Source: an uncultured Lachnospiraceae bacterium
GTDB taxonomy: Bacteria; Bacillota; Clostridia; Lachnospirales; Lachnospiraceae
NCBI GenBank assembly: GCA_902794825.1
Contig: CADBIU010000001.1
Span: 1 to 45,912, forward strand
Direction: 5' to 3'
Length of the DNA: 45,912 bases
The notes beneath the pieces were generated by a model that made no database searches, was not told the DNA's origin, and saw only the letters and a list, made by a program, of their open reading frames with translations. Positions 1 through 8,456 of this stretch are shown here, piece after piece. How positions within the stretch are numbered: position 1 is the stretch's first letter; each line of letters opens with the position of its first letter. The position numbers and the translations under genes are program-made.

Positions 1-116
1 TCTCCCTTTCCTCTCGTATAAGAAGAGACATAAGCGACGAACTTGGCGTCTTTTTCATACTCGTAACCTGTCGTACGGTTAGCGGGTGCCTTTTTGATCT
101 CGGATACCTGTGCCAT
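1..116 (-). CDS. Lactonase-like (6-phosphogluconolactonase-family) protein, N-terminal fragment
   Basis: Only the first 38 codons lie in the window; the gene runs off the left edge. The ATG at 116 has a good ribosome site (GGAGGG, 123-130 region) about 7 nt upstream. The peptide begins MAQVSEIKKAPANR and reaches KFVAYVSSYTRGKG. The YVSSYT segment resembles the first beta strand of lactonase-family seven-bladed propellers (YVGTYT in many members), which hydrolyse 6-phosphogluconolactone or related lactones. With so little sequence this family call is tentative. The gene has its own promoter, which overlaps the end of ppk. Confidence 0.45.
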   Translation of the reverse strand, partial: MAQVSEIKKAPANRTTGYEYEKDAKFVAYVSSYTRGKG

Positions 117-173
117 AACTGCGCCCTCCTGTTCACTGCGGCGTCCTGATTGGATTGGTGCCCATATATATTC

Positions 174-202
174 AGAATACCATAAAGAGTGATAAATGTT
201 AA
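174..202 (-). promoter_or_regulatory. Promoter for the lactonase-like gene
   Basis: On the minus strand TTAACA (197-202) and TATTCT (174-179) are separated by 17 nt, and a TG one base before the -10 makes it an extended -10 element. The -35 lies over the ppk stop codon. Confidence 0.5.
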
Positions 203-2406
203 TAATCCGCTTGAGTGTTCACGGGTTCCTTTGGAATAAAGGTGCGGTTATCATGGCCGCTCTTAAGAGCCGCCGCTTCTTTCACTGCCTCTTCGCAGAA
301 CTGAAGCTGCGAATTGACCAGTTCTTTGCCTCTTCTGTCTACCCGGTCATAGGTCCCGTCGCTTCTCAGGATATGGGCTTTTACCGTATCTTCAAGTTCC
401 AGCTTCAGGATATGGAGCGCCTTTTCCCGGATCCTGACGTCTTCGAGAGGGAACATGATCTCTACACGGCGGTCAAGATTTCGCGGCATCCAGTCCGCGC
501 TCGCCGCGTAGATCTCGGGGGATCCTCCGTTTTCAAAATAGTAGATCCTGCTGTGTTCCAGGAAATTGCCTACGATCGAGCGGACAGAGATATTTTCGCT
601 GACCCCGGGAATGCCGGGCCTGATGCAGCAGATGCCTCTTACGATCAGTTCGATCTCCACTCCTGCCGCGCTTGCTCTGTAAAGCGCTTCCATGATATCG
701 GGATCGCACAGGGAGTTCATCTTGGCAATGATGTGCGCTGTCTCGCCGTTCTCGGCGTGCCTCTGCTCGCGTCCGATCAGGTTGATAAATCTGTCTTTGA
801 GCCACAGCGGAGCCAGACTGAGTTTGTTCCAGAATCTCGGCTCTGAGTAACCGGACAGCATGTTAAATACAGCGGTGGCGTCCTCGCCAATGGGATCGCT
901 GCAGGTCATAAGTCCTACGTCAGTATAGAGTTTGGCAGTGGAATCATTGTAGTTTCCTGTTCCCAGGTGAACGTATCTGCGAATGCCGTCCTCTTCTCTT
1001 CTTACTACCAGCGTGATCTTGCTGTGAGTCTTCAGATTCTGAAGTCCGTAGATAACATGGCAGCCTGCCTTCTCGAGCTGTTTTGCCCACTCGATATTGT
1101 TCTCTTCGTCAAATCTGGCTTTTAGCTCAACGAGGACTGTGACCTGTTTGCCGTTTTCGGCTGCTCTGGCAAGCGCCGCGACAATAGGTGAATTTCCGCT
1201 GACACGGTAAAGAGTCTGCTTGATCGCCAGAACGTCCGGATCCACCGCGGCGGCCGCGACGAACTTCACAACCGGGTCAAAAGTCTGATAGGGGTGATGC
1301 ATGAAAACATCGCCCTTTCTTATCTGCTCGAAAATATCGCAGCCGGCGGGGAATTCGGGCACAAGCTGGGGTTTTGCATACCTGTGTTCCCGAAGTTCGT
1401 CATATCCGTCGATCCCGTAAGTCTTCATCAGATATGTAAGATCAAGGGGACCGTCGAGCTCATAGACGAAATCCATGCTCAGAGAGAGCTCTTTCATCAA
1501 AAAGTCAAGGAGCTGTTTGTCAATACCCTTCTCTACTTCAAGCCTGATGGCGTCTCCTCTCTGACGCTTCTTGAGCTGCTTCTGGATCTCCTTGAGAAGA
1601 TCCTCCGCCTCATCCTCGGCGATATCCAGATCGGCGCTTCTCATGATCCTGTAAGGACTCGAACACCTGACTTCATAGTTGACGAAGAGACTCGGCAGGA
1701 ACCTGCGGATGATATCCTCAAGCAGAACAAGTCTTCCCGGATCTCCTTCCTTTCTGGGAAGCATGAGGATCCTGGGGAGTACGCCGGGCACCTGCACGGT
1801 GGCAAACTCGTATTTCTCCTTGCCGGACTTGGCGGCCTTTTTGGACTTCTTTCCGGTTCCGAGAATGCCCGGGGAAGCCGTCTCTTTTCTTGTGAGAAGC
1901 GCTCCGATATTGAGACTCTTATTGCGGATAAGAGGGAAGGGCCTTGAACTGTCCACAGCCATGGGGGTCAGCACAGGAAATACATTGGCAGTATAATAAT
2001 CCTCAATGAAGCGCATCTCTGTCTTATTGAGGGTATCGAGATCACGCACGATACTGAGTTTCTGCTCCTCCAGCGCCGGGATCAGCTGCCTGTTCAGAGT
2101 CCAGTACTGCTGCTGCATAAAAGTGTGCGTCGCCTCAAGCACTGCGGAAAGCTGCTCGGAAGCGGTCATTCCCGCAATATCTTTCTTTTTATATCCGGCC
2201 TGCACCATATCCTGCAGCGAAGCGACTCTTACCATGAAGAATTCGTCCAGGTTGGAGGCGGTGATGCTCAAAAATTTCAGCCTCTCAAGAAGCGGATTTT
2301 CCTTGTTGCGCGCTTCGCTTAGGCAGCGCCTGTCAAATTCGATCCAGCTCAGTTCCCTGTTTATGTAATACTGCGGATTCCTGAAATCAATTGTTTCTGA
2401 TGCCAT
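199..2406 (-). CDS. ppk1: Polyphosphate kinase 1
   Basis: 735 residues, a normal PPK1 length. The enzyme reversibly transfers the gamma phosphate of ATP to the end of a polyphosphate chain. The N-terminal domain begins with YYINRELSWIEFD and SNLDEFFMVR, typical of the family. The autophosphorylated histidine is expected at H461 (LKTHSKITLVV), and the second catalytic histidine at H618 (LEHSRIYYF); both motifs are intact. A lysine/glycine-rich insert near residues 175-197 looks like a flexible loop. The ATG at 2406 is preceded by GGGGGGAG. The gene follows ppx with only 18 bp between them, so polymer-making and polymer-degrading enzymes are very probably on one mRNA. Confidence 0.96.
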   Translation of the reverse strand: MASETIDFRNPQYYINRELSWIEFDRRCLSEARNKENPLLERLKFLSITASNLDEFFMVRVASLQDMVQAGYKKKDIAGMTASEQLSAVLEATHTFMQQQYWTLNRQLIPALEEQKLSIVRDLDTLNKTEMRFIEDYYTANVFPVLTPMAVDSSRPFPLIRNKSLNIGALLTRKETASPGILGTGKKSKKAAKSGKEKYEFATVQVPGVLPRILMLPRKEGDPGRLVLLEDIIRRFLPSLFVNYEVRCSSPYRIMRSADLDIAEDEAEDLLKEIQKQLKKRQRGDAIRLEVEKGIDKQLLDFLMKELSLSMDFVYELDGPLDLTYLMKTYGIDGYDELREHRYAKPQLVPEFPAGCDIFEQIRKGDVFMHHPYQTFDPVVKFVAAAAVDPDVLAIKQTLYRVSGNSPIVAALARAAENGKQVTVLVELKARFDEENNIEWAKQLEKAGCHVIYGLQNLKTHSKITLVVRREEDGIRRYVHLGTGNYNDSTAKLYTDVGLMTCSDPIGEDATAVFNMLSGYSEPRFWNKLSLAPLWLKDRFINLIGREQRHAENGETAHIIAKMNSLCDPDIMEALYRASAAGVEIELIVRGICCIRPGIPGVSENISVRSIVGNFLEHSRIYYFENGGSPEIYAASADWMPRNLDRRVEIMFPLEDVRIREKALHILKLELEDTVKAHILRSDGTYDRVDRRGKELVNSQLQFCEEAVKEAAALKSGHDNRTFIPKEPVNTQADY

Positions 2407-2424
2407 TGTTTCTCCCCCCTGACT

Positions 2425-3996
2425 TTAGAATTCACGCTGCCTGATCACTGGTCTGACGCTGAAAACTTCCTCGAAGAAGTTGGCGCGATTATCAAACAGT
2501 CCCTTTTCGAGCGTTATATCCTTCTTGGTGCTGACAGTGATCTGCAGCTGACCTTCCCGGAGCCGGATCCTTACGTCCGTGAATTTCTTCTTATGGGACC
2601 TGTCGAGGCCGTTAGCGAGCCTCAGGATCGCGGTAAGTTTGGTGACGATCATATAGTCTTTTTTGGTAAGACCCGATTCAGCGCCGCGCTCTTCATAATA
2701 AACAAATCTCCGGTGATTGTACCTGACGACATTGGCGACGATCTCCCGTTCACGCCCCGTAAGCCCAATGATCTCGGTGGACATGATGATATTGTAGGAG
2801 CACTCGGAGAGATTCTGCATGCTTATGTATTTGCCGCAGTCATGCAGGATGGCGCAAAGCCGCAGCAGAAGCCTCTCCCGATCCTTGAGGCCGTGGATCC
2901 TCTTCATGCTGTCAAAAATCTGCAGCGCGATGAGCTCCAGCGTTTTGGCGCGTTCCTCGCTTCCTCTGTAGCGCTTTGAGGTCTCCATAGCGCAGGTGAG
3001 GATATCCTGTTCGAAATCATGCTCAGGTTTTATATATCTCTTCGCGACCGCGTAGTCGTAAACCATGCCGTCACAGAGCGTAACATCGGGGATCCAGATA
3101 ATATCAGCCTTCATAGTCTTGGCTATGCACCTGGTTATGATAGAGCTGATCTTGAGAAGCGGGATCTTTTCGTCAGAGATCCCCAGCCTTGTGGAGAGAT
3201 CAAAAGCGTTGTAATCCCTTAAACCGTCAATAAACGCGCTGAGCGCCGCTGTGTCAAGAAACTCTGCCTGGCCTCTTGCGCCCGGGATCATGCGGCCGGC
3301 GCCGGAGAAATTCTTTCCGTTTCGGGAGGCGTCGGAGAGATAGTCGTCGATGACAACGATCTGCTTGATATCGCGGTCCTTGAGATAGAGCTTCTTGAAC
3401 ACATTTAACTGCGTATTGACGAGTTCTTCGATCAGGGACTCGTTCTGAACAGATCTCGCACCGACTCTGGCCAGCTGTTCCCGAAGGCGCAGAACGCCCA
3501 GCCGCAGGTTCTGTGTAGCGCTGAGCTTATCCTTTTCAAAAAGGGAGATCTGAATGCTGCCGCCGCCGATATCTACGATCGCTGTCGACTGCTCCAGAAA
3601 GCGGTTGAAGACTTCTCCCTTGGACGCTACGGACTTATAGTCCATGAACCTCTGCTCAGTGTTCTCGAGAATATCGATATGGATCCCTGTCTCCTGTTCG
3701 ATCTGGGCAAGGACCATATTTGAATTCCTCATCTCCCTGAAAGCGCTGGTCCCGTAGGCTCTGTAAGCTTCAACGCCATAGTTCTTCATGATCTCGCCCG
3801 ATTCGATGAGGATCCTTTTGAGCTCGGCAAGATGAGCCCTGGACACTTTTCCGGTGTGATAAGTGTCCGTACCGATATCCACCATATGCCTGATACTGTC
3901 GATCTGTCTGATCCCGCTCTTTTTTGACAGTTCAAAGATCTTCATCTCATAGACATAACTGCCCACATCGATTGCGCCGAATAAATGCACTGCCAT
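2425..3996 (-). CDS. ppx: Exopolyphosphatase / GppA-family phosphatase with C-terminal HD domain
   Basis: 523 residues. The N-terminal half is an actin-fold Ppx/GppA phosphatase: AIDVGSYVYEMKI at 8-20, YGTSAFREM at 81-89 and the phosphate-binding loop IVDIGGGSIQ at 140-149. The C-terminal half carries an HD-type motif, ILHDCGKYI at 383-391, as in the long Ppx/GppA proteins. Family members remove terminal phosphate from polyphosphate or from pppGpp; the sequence alone does not decide which substrate is preferred. The ATG at 3996 follows AAGGGGT. It is the first gene of a ppx-ppk operon, which argues for polyphosphate as the main substrate. Confidence 0.9.
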   Translation of the reverse strand: MAVHLFGAIDVGSYVYEMKIFELSKKSGIRQIDSIRHMVDIGTDTYHTGKVSRAHLAELKRILIESGEIMKNYGVEAYRAYGTSAFREMRNSNMVLAQIEQETGIHIDILENTEQRFMDYKSVASKGEVFNRFLEQSTAIVDIGGGSIQISLFEKDKLSATQNLRLGVLRLREQLARVGARSVQNESLIEELVNTQLNVFKKLYLKDRDIKQIVVIDDYLSDASRNGKNFSGAGRMIPGARGQAEFLDTAALSAFIDGLRDYNAFDLSTRLGISDEKIPLLKISSIITRCIAKTMKADIIWIPDVTLCDGMVYDYAVAKRYIKPEHDFEQDILTCAMETSKRYRGSEERAKTLELIALQIFDSMKRIHGLKDRERLLLRLCAILHDCGKYISMQNLSECSYNIIMSTEIIGLTGREREIVANVVRYNHRRFVYYEERGAESGLTKKDYMIVTKLTAILRLANGLDRSHKKKFTDVRIRLREGQLQITVSTKKDITLEKGLFDNRANFFEEVFSVRPVIRQREF

Positions 3997-4066
3997 GTTT
4001 TATGTACCCCTTGTGCTATTTAGTGATTTATAATGGCTGTTCCAGGCGGAACTGCCCTTCTTATCC

Positions 4067-4075
4067 ATTATAACA
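4067..4075 (-). promoter_or_regulatory. Extended -10 promoter for ppx-ppk
   Basis: The minus strand reads TGTTATAAT (TGn plus a perfect TATAAT at 4067-4072), about 70 bp upstream of the ppx ATG. No good -35 is seen at 17 nt; that position lies inside the prfA terminator stem. Confidence 0.5.
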
Positions 4076-4119
4076 AGATAACTTCCCTTCATCCATCAGA
4101 TATGAAGGGAAGTTATCTT
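4075..4119 (-). terminator. prfA terminator, perfect 18-bp stem
   Basis: AAGATAACTTCCCTTCAT at 4075-4092 is exactly complementary to 4102-4119, with a 9-nt loop. On the minus strand the stem is followed by GTTATAAT, which is only moderately U-rich; on the + strand the 3' flank is GATTTTT. It lies just downstream of the prfA stop codon. Confidence 0.75.
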
Positions 4120-4124
4120 GATTT

Positions 4125-5204
4125 TTACAGTGCTTCGTTCATTTTGAGGAGCTTTGCGGCTTGGTCCGCAGCTATGAGACTGTCAATGATCTCATCGAGA
4201 TCTCCGTTCATGACTGCGTCGATCTTATAGAGAGTAAGCTTGATCCTGTGGTCCGTGACGCGACCCTGAGGGAAATTATAAGTTCTGATCTTTTCAGAGC
4301 GGTCGCCAGTGCCGATCTGGCTTCTGCGCAAGTCGGCTTCTTCGTCATGTCTCTTCTGCATCTCAAGGTCATATAATTTGGAGCGCAGAAGCGCCCATGC
4401 TTTGGCCTTGTTCTGAAGCTGGGATTTCTCAGTCTGGCTGTAGATGACGATCCCCGTAGGATAGTGAGTAAGTCTGACCGCCGAGTCAGTGGTGTTGACA
4501 CACTGGCCGCCGTTTCCGGAAGCGCGCATGACATCGACCCTGACGTCCTTTTCGGGTATATCGATGACGATATCATCATCTGCTTCAGGCATAACGGCTA
4601 CAGTGATCGTTGAGGTATGTATCCTTCCGCCGGATTCTGTCGCGGGAACCCGCTGCACCCGGTGGACTCCGCTCTCATATTTCATTCGGGAATAGGCTCC
4701 CTGGCCCTTTATCATGAAACTGACAGATTTCATTCCGCCGATTCCGATCTCTTCATACTCGAGAAGCTCTGACTTCCATCCTCTGCCCTCGGCGTAATGG
4801 ATATACATCCTGTAGATCTCTGCCGCGAACAGGGCAGCTTCATCGCCGCCGGCGCCTGCCCGGATCTCAACAATAACGTTTTTGTCGTCATTGGGGTCTT
4901 TGGGGAGCAGCAATATTTTGATCTCTTCCTCCAGCTCGGCGATCCTGCCGCGCGCCTGGGCAAGTTCTTCCTTGGCCAGTTCCCTCATTTCCTCATCAGT
5001 CTCTTCATCGAGCATGGCAAGAGAATCATCAACCGCTCTTCGGCATTCGCGATACTCCCCGTAAGCCTCCACAAGAGGCGTAAGGTCGCTCTGCTCTTTC
5101 ATGAGTTTTCGAAATCTTGACTGATTTGAAGCTATATCGGGGCTTGCCAGTTCTCTCTGGATATCTTCGTAACGCAGCATAACGCTGTCAAGTTTGTGAA
5201 ACAT
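4125..5204 (-). CDS. prfA: Peptide chain release factor 1
   Basis: 359 residues. RF1 recognises UAA and UAG stop codons and triggers peptide release. The GGQ motif (NGGQ, residues 231-234) that enters the peptidyl-transferase centre and the PxT stop-reading tripeptide (PAT, 187-189) are both present. I chose the ATG at 5204 ([10 protein letters not shown]) because GGAG sits 6 nt upstream and the protein then has the family's length. An in-frame extension to 5261 would overlap the end of prmC. The gene is 13 bp downstream of prmC, whose product methylates the GGQ glutamine. Confidence 0.96.
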   Translation of the reverse strand: MFHKLDSVMLRYEDIQRELASPDIASNQSRFRKLMKEQSDLTPLVEAYGEYRECRRAVDDSLAMLDEETDEEMRELAKEELAQARGRIAELEEEIKILLLPKDPNDDKNVIVEIRAGAGGDEAALFAAEIYRMYIHYAEGRGWKSELLEYEEIGIGGMKSVSFMIKGQGAYSRMKYESGVHRVQRVPATESGGRIHTSTITVAVMPEADDDIVIDIPEKDVRVDVMRASGNGGQCVNTTDSAVRLTHYPTGIVIYSQTEKSQLQNKAKAWALLRSKLYDLEMQKRHDEEADLRRSQIGTGDRSEKIRTYNFPQGRVTDHRIKLTLYKIDAVMNGDLDEIIDSLIAADQAAKLLKMNEAL

Positions 5205-5217
5205 GGTATTCTCCGTC

Positions 5218-6105
5218 TTATTCCTGGTGAATGCTTTTGATCCCGCATACAATGCGGTCATTTCCGCCGTAGTCCTTAATGGTCCTCACTTCATAATATC
5301 CGGCGTCCTTCATGAGCGCGCCGACCTGCTCCGCCTGGTCGTATCCTATTTCCAGAAAAAGCATTCCGCCTGTCCTGAGATAGTCTGCCGCCTCAGGTAT
5401 GATCCTTTTGTAGAAATAAAGCCCGTCGTCTCCACCGTCCAGCGCCATCCTGGGCTCGTGGATCCGTACTTCGGGAGCCAGTTCACCGATCGTTTCACTC
5501 CTGATATAGGGGGGATTTGAGACGATAATATCGAACTTTTCTCCGGGGTCCACCGCTTCGAAAAGATCTCCGGCCTTCCAGTCACATCGCTCTGAAAGTC
5601 CGAGCTTAAGGGCGTTCTCCTTCGCTACAGCGATAGCTCCCTCAGACAGATCTGTGCCGACGCCTGTGGAGCCGTTGGAATAGTTGAGGAGACTGAGCAG
5701 GATGCAGCCGCTTCCGGTGCAGAGATCCAGGATCCTGTCGCCGTCGCAGACTTCTCTCATAACTTCCTCAACAAGATTTTCAGTATCCTGCTCCGGAATC
5801 AGAACATCGCTGCTTACTCCGAATTCCAGCCCCATAAAATCCCATTTTCCGAGGATATACGCAAGAGGCTCTCTTGAGCATCTGCGCTTTAGTAATCTTC
5901 TGTATAACTCTGCCTCGTTATCTGTTACAGCCCTTTCCCCATCAAGAAGGAGGGTTTGAAGCGATGTTCCGCAGACATGCTCAAGAAGAAGGCGCGCGTC
6001 CAGCTGCGCCTCTCTTTCTTCCTCAAGTGCCATAGACAATGCCGAATTGCCCTCATTGTATAATTCTCTGTATGTGAGATTCTCTGTTGATGCCTCTTTC
6101 CGCAA
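5218..6105 (-). CDS. prmC: Release factor glutamine methyltransferase
   Basis: 295 residues. PrmC N5-methylates the glutamine of the GGQ motif in RF1 and RF2 using S-adenosylmethionine. The SAM-binding motif [11 protein letters not shown] is at 125-135, and the NPPY motif that holds the substrate glutamine is at 197-200. The N-terminal helical domain is at about 10-85. It lies between the DUF1385 gene (15 bp upstream) and prfA (13 bp downstream) in a tight operon, a conserved pairing in Firmicutes. Confidence 0.95.
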   Translation of the reverse strand: MRKEASTENLTYRELYNEGNSALSMALEEEREAQLDARLLLEHVCGTSLQTLLLDGERAVTDNEAELYRRLLKRRCSREPLAYILGKWDFMGLEFGVSSDVLIPEQDTENLVEEVMREVCDGDRILDLCTGSGCILLSLLNYSNGSTGVGTDLSEGAIAVAKENALKLGLSERCDWKAGDLFEAVDPGEKFDIIVSNPPYIRSETIGELAPEVRIHEPRMALDGGDDGLYFYKRIIPEAADYLRTGGMLFLEIGYDQAEQVGALMKDAGYYEVRTIKDYGGNDRIVCGIKSIHQE

Positions 6106-6120
6106 AATCTCCTCCTCAGG

Positions 6121-7065
6121 TCAGGACTGCAGGCTCTCCGGTGTATAGCCGAATTCCTGTACAAGATAGTTCTTCCAATCGAATACTGCCTCTACGGAAG
6201 CAATGCCGACGCGGATCATGTCGTCATCGGGTTCTTTTGTTGTCATGAGCTGCATCCACAGCCCCGGTTTTGAGATCAGCTGGATCAAAGGATTGCTGCT
6301 GGTTCCGGCAAGACGGATGATCTCATAGGACACGCCGGAGATCACAGGGATCAGAAGGATCCGGAGCGCTACTCTGAGCAAATGGCTGTCGGTTCTTATA
6401 AAAAAGAAGAGAATGATACTTACAAGCATGACGAACATAGTAAAACTGCTTCCGCAGCGCTTGTGAAGCCTTGTACTCTTTCTCGCGTTCTCAACCGTGA
6501 GGGGAAGTCCGCTCTCAAGACAGTTGATACATTTGTGCTCTGCTCCGTGGTACTGATAGAGACGCCTGATGTCTTTCATAGCTGTGATCGCGTAAATATA
6601 GACCACAAAGATCAGTATCCTGAAAAAGCCCTCTATCACGACAAGAAGCCCGGAATTTCCGATCAAACCGGTCAAAAAGGAGGCTGCCGCATAGGGAAGA
6701 AGTATAAAGAGACCTACGGCAATGATCAGAGAAGCTGCGAAGATCAGAGAGGTGATCAGTTTCTCCCCGGGGGAGTCCGGATCGGTGCTGTCTTCGGGAT
6801 CATACATGGACGCGGAATAATCGGTAACTCTCAGTCCCAGGACCAGCGAGTCTATGAGGACAAAGAAGCCGCGTATTATCGGGATCTTTCTGACAGGCGT
6901 GCCGGAAAGGATCCCATCGTACTTCTCTTTTTTGATAACGATCTCTCCGTCCTCTTTTCTAACTGCCACGGCGTAATCGCTGCCGTTCTTCATCATAACT
7001 CCTTCGAGGACCGCCTGTCCGCCTATTCCGCTGTAGCACTGTTCCTCTTTCTTTTCTTTACTCAA
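6121..7065 (-). CDS. DUF1385 family membrane protein
   Basis: 314 residues if started at the TTG at 7065, which has AAGGAGG 7 nt upstream (CAAGGAGGACGAAGT then TTG). The frame is open further upstream, but that reading would cross the promoter and has no ribosome site. Conserved features of the family are the N-terminal GGQAVLEGVMM and the central YHGAEHKCINCLE, with several membrane segments from about residue 100 on. The biochemical function is unknown. In many Clostridia it is linked to rpmE, prmC and prfA as here, and that linkage is the main functional clue. Confidence 0.88.
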   Translation of the reverse strand: MSKEKKEEQCYSGIGGQAVLEGVMMKNGSDYAVAVRKEDGEIVIKKEKYDGILSGTPVRKIPIIRGFFVLIDSLVLGLRVTDYSASMYDPEDSTDPDSPGEKLITSLIFAASLIIAVGLFILLPYAAASFLTGLIGNSGLLVVIEGFFRILIFVVYIYAITAMKDIRRLYQYHGAEHKCINCLESGLPLTVENARKSTRLHKRCGSSFTMFVMLVSIILFFFIRTDSHLLRVALRILLIPVISGVSYEIIRLAGTSSNPLIQLISKPGLWMQLMTTKEPDDDMIRVGIASVEAVFDWKNYLVQEFGYTPESLQS

Positions 7066-7095
7066 ACTTCGTCCTCCTTGCGCGCGTATACAGTC

Positions 7096-7124
7096 AAAAT
7101 ACAGAGTATACGTCCGTATATCAA
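7096..7124 (-). promoter_or_regulatory. Promoter for DUF1385-prmC-prfA
   Basis: TTGATA (7119-7124) and TATTTT (7096-7101) on the minus strand with exactly 17 nt between them. The -35 box shares bases with the U-tract of the rpmE terminator. Confidence 0.55.
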
Positions 7125-7153
7125 AAAACAAGGCAGAGTATACTCCGCCTTGT
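7122..7153 (-). terminator. rpmE terminator
   Basis: Minus strand: a 13-bp stem (ACAAGGCGGAGTA with TACTCTGCCTTGT, one G-U pair) followed directly by TTTTTT. It is a classical intrinsic terminator 24 bp after the rpmE stop codon. Confidence 0.9.
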
Positions 7154-7176
7154 CTTTCGTAGTCACTGCAAATATC

Positions 7177-7380
7177 TTAGTTGTTGTAGCCGTACTTCTT
7201 ATTGAACTTATCAATACGTCCCTTAGCAGCGGCAGTCTTCTGTGTGCCTGTGTAGAAAGAATGGCACTTGGAGCAGACTTCAACGTGGATCTCAGGCTTT
7301 GTGGAACCGGTAACGAATGTGTTGCCGCAGTTGCATGTCACTGTAGCCTGATAATACTTGGGCTGAATAGAAGCTTTCAT
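7177..7380 (-). CDS. rpmE: 50S ribosomal protein L31, zinc-binding type
   Basis: 67 residues, normal for L31. The four zinc ligands of the C+ form are visible: CNC at 16-18 and CSKC at 36-39. The ATG at 7380 follows AGGAGGAAAATC. It is transcribed alone from a near-consensus promoter, with a roughly 100-nt structured leader upstream and a strong terminator downstream. C+ L31 proteins are used under zinc sufficiency; no zinc-independent paralogue is in the window. Confidence 0.96.
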   Translation of the reverse strand: MKASIQPKYYQATVTCNCGNTFVTGSTKPEIHVEVCSKCHSFYTGTQKTAAAKGRIDKFNKKYGYNN

Positions 7381-7397
7381 GATTTTCCTCCTTACCT

Positions 7398-7436
7398 GAG
7401 CACCCGGGCCCGAAAGCCACCGGAGTAACGGTGCTC
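7398..7436 (-). promoter_or_regulatory. Structured 5' leader of rpmE (candidate L31 autoregulatory element)
   Basis: GAGCACC (7430-7436) and GGTGCTC (7398-7404) form a perfect 7-bp stem in the rpmE mRNA, enclosing GC-rich sequence that can fold further (CCGG elements). The stem ends about 10 nt before the AGGAGG. L31 leaders that bind their own protein are known in several phyla; whether this one matches is not established here. Confidence 0.4.
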
Positions 7437-7487
7437 TGTATGATTAAATTGCCTTATTCGCTGAACTGTTACCAGAACAGCTCTCAA

Positions 7488-7516
7488 ATTATATCACGGC
7501 AATAGCAGACATGCAA
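7488..7516 (-). promoter_or_regulatory. Strong promoter for rpmE
   Basis: TTGCAT (7511-7516), 17-nt spacer, TATAAT (7488-7493), with TGA before the -10 giving an extended -10. This is one of the best sigma-A-type matches in the window. Confidence 0.75.
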
Positions 7517-7517
7517 G

Positions 7518-8321
7518 TTATAGTTTAAATTTTGTCTCCCGAAGTCTTACAGCCCAATACCCGAACGCAGCAAGGCTTCCTACTGCAAAAAAGACCAGCC
7601 ATAAAGGACCCGACAGGATCCTGCCCCATCCTGCTGCGGAGGCGGCAAGGACGCAGAGATTACATGTACAGTGAAGCAGAAAAGGTATTTCAAATCTCAG
7701 GGTAAGCTCATAGCTTAGAGCAAATATCATTCCCATAATAAATCCGTATATGGCCTGTGGAATGTTCTCATGGGCTGCGGCGAATAAAAGCGATGAGAAA
7801 AAGGCCGACGCCAAAGGAGCAAAACCTCTCCGGAGCCTGTGCCATACGATTCCCCGAAATACAATCTCCTCGATAAAAGGCGTGAGGATCCCGTATACCG
7901 CGGCTCCGAGGGGAACAGCGTAGGGGCTGAGGCTGACAGCAGCTTCCCGGGACCATCTTCCAAGAAAAAGATTGCAGAATGCGCAAAGACAGATCGTTCC
8001 GAAAGGGAGCAGTCCTATAAGGGTGCCCTTATCTTTTCTCTTTTCGAGCCAGGAGCGGGAACTTCTGCGGCGGGCGAGTAAGATCTCTCTCCTGCCCTCT
8101 TTCAGGACCGGAATTGCCGCGGCCGCGCTTGAGATTCCAATGATCAGTATACCGGCTATATCACTCCATACTTCATAGTACAGCGTCATATCCACTGACG
8201 CGGTAAGAAGCGCAGATTCCAACAGTCTGTACAGGATCGCCCTGACAGTGATAAAGAGGACCATATAGAACAGAAAAGGCCGCACTGCATACCACCCGAT
8301 CTCCAGCCGCTCGCGATTCAT
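7518..8321 (-). CDS. CPBP family intramembrane glutamic endopeptidase
   Basis: 267 residues with about eight predicted hydrophobic segments. The three CPBP (Rce1/AbiI type) motifs are intact: EEIVFRG with E151, E152 and R156; FAAAHE with H184; and HCTCN with H217 and N221. These residues form the membrane active site of CAAX-type prenyl proteases. Bacterial members process or protect against peptides, including bacteriocins, but most are uncharacterised. A charged cytoplasmic loop (RRRSSRSWLEKRKDKG) lies near 84-99. No bacteriocin gene is adjacent, so the substrate is unknown. The gene stands alone between the rpmE promoter and the terminator of the acyl-CoA dehydrogenase. Confidence 0.88.
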   Translation of the reverse strand: MNRERLEIGWYAVRPFLFYMVLFITVRAILYRLLESALLTASVDMTLYYEVWSDIAGILIIGISSAAAAIPVLKEGRREILLARRRSSRSWLEKRKDKGTLIGLLPFGTICLCAFCNLFLGRWSREAAVSLSPYAVPLGAAVYGILTPFIEEIVFRGIVWHRLRRGFAPLASAFFSSLLFAAAHENIPQAIYGFIMGMIFALSYELTLRFEIPFLLHCTCNLCVLAASAAGWGRILSGPLWLVFFAVGSLAAFGYWAVRLRETKFKL

Positions 8322-8364
8322 TTCTGCGCCGCTCTCCTTCCGAAAAAAGACAAAAGTAATAAAA

Positions 8365-8403
8365 CATAAGTAAAACAGCCCGGCGGAAAAGATCCGCCGG
8401 GCT
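8365..8403 (-). terminator. Terminator of the acyl-CoA dehydrogenase gene
   Basis: Minus strand: an 11-bp GC-rich stem (AGCCCGGCGGA, loop TCTTT, TCCGCCGGGCT; 8377-8387 with 8393-8403) followed by GTTTTACTTATG. Confidence 0.85.
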
Positions 8404-8456
8404 GATCGTGACTGGTCAAATCTCAGTCATTTACGCATTATTCAGATCAGATTCGA

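Noticed and set aside
6382-7428. 348-codon open frame on the + strand
   Set aside because: It runs opposite to DUF1385 and rpmE, crosses their terminator and promoter, has no ribosome site, and its translation resembles no protein; the minus-strand genes have clear family motifs.
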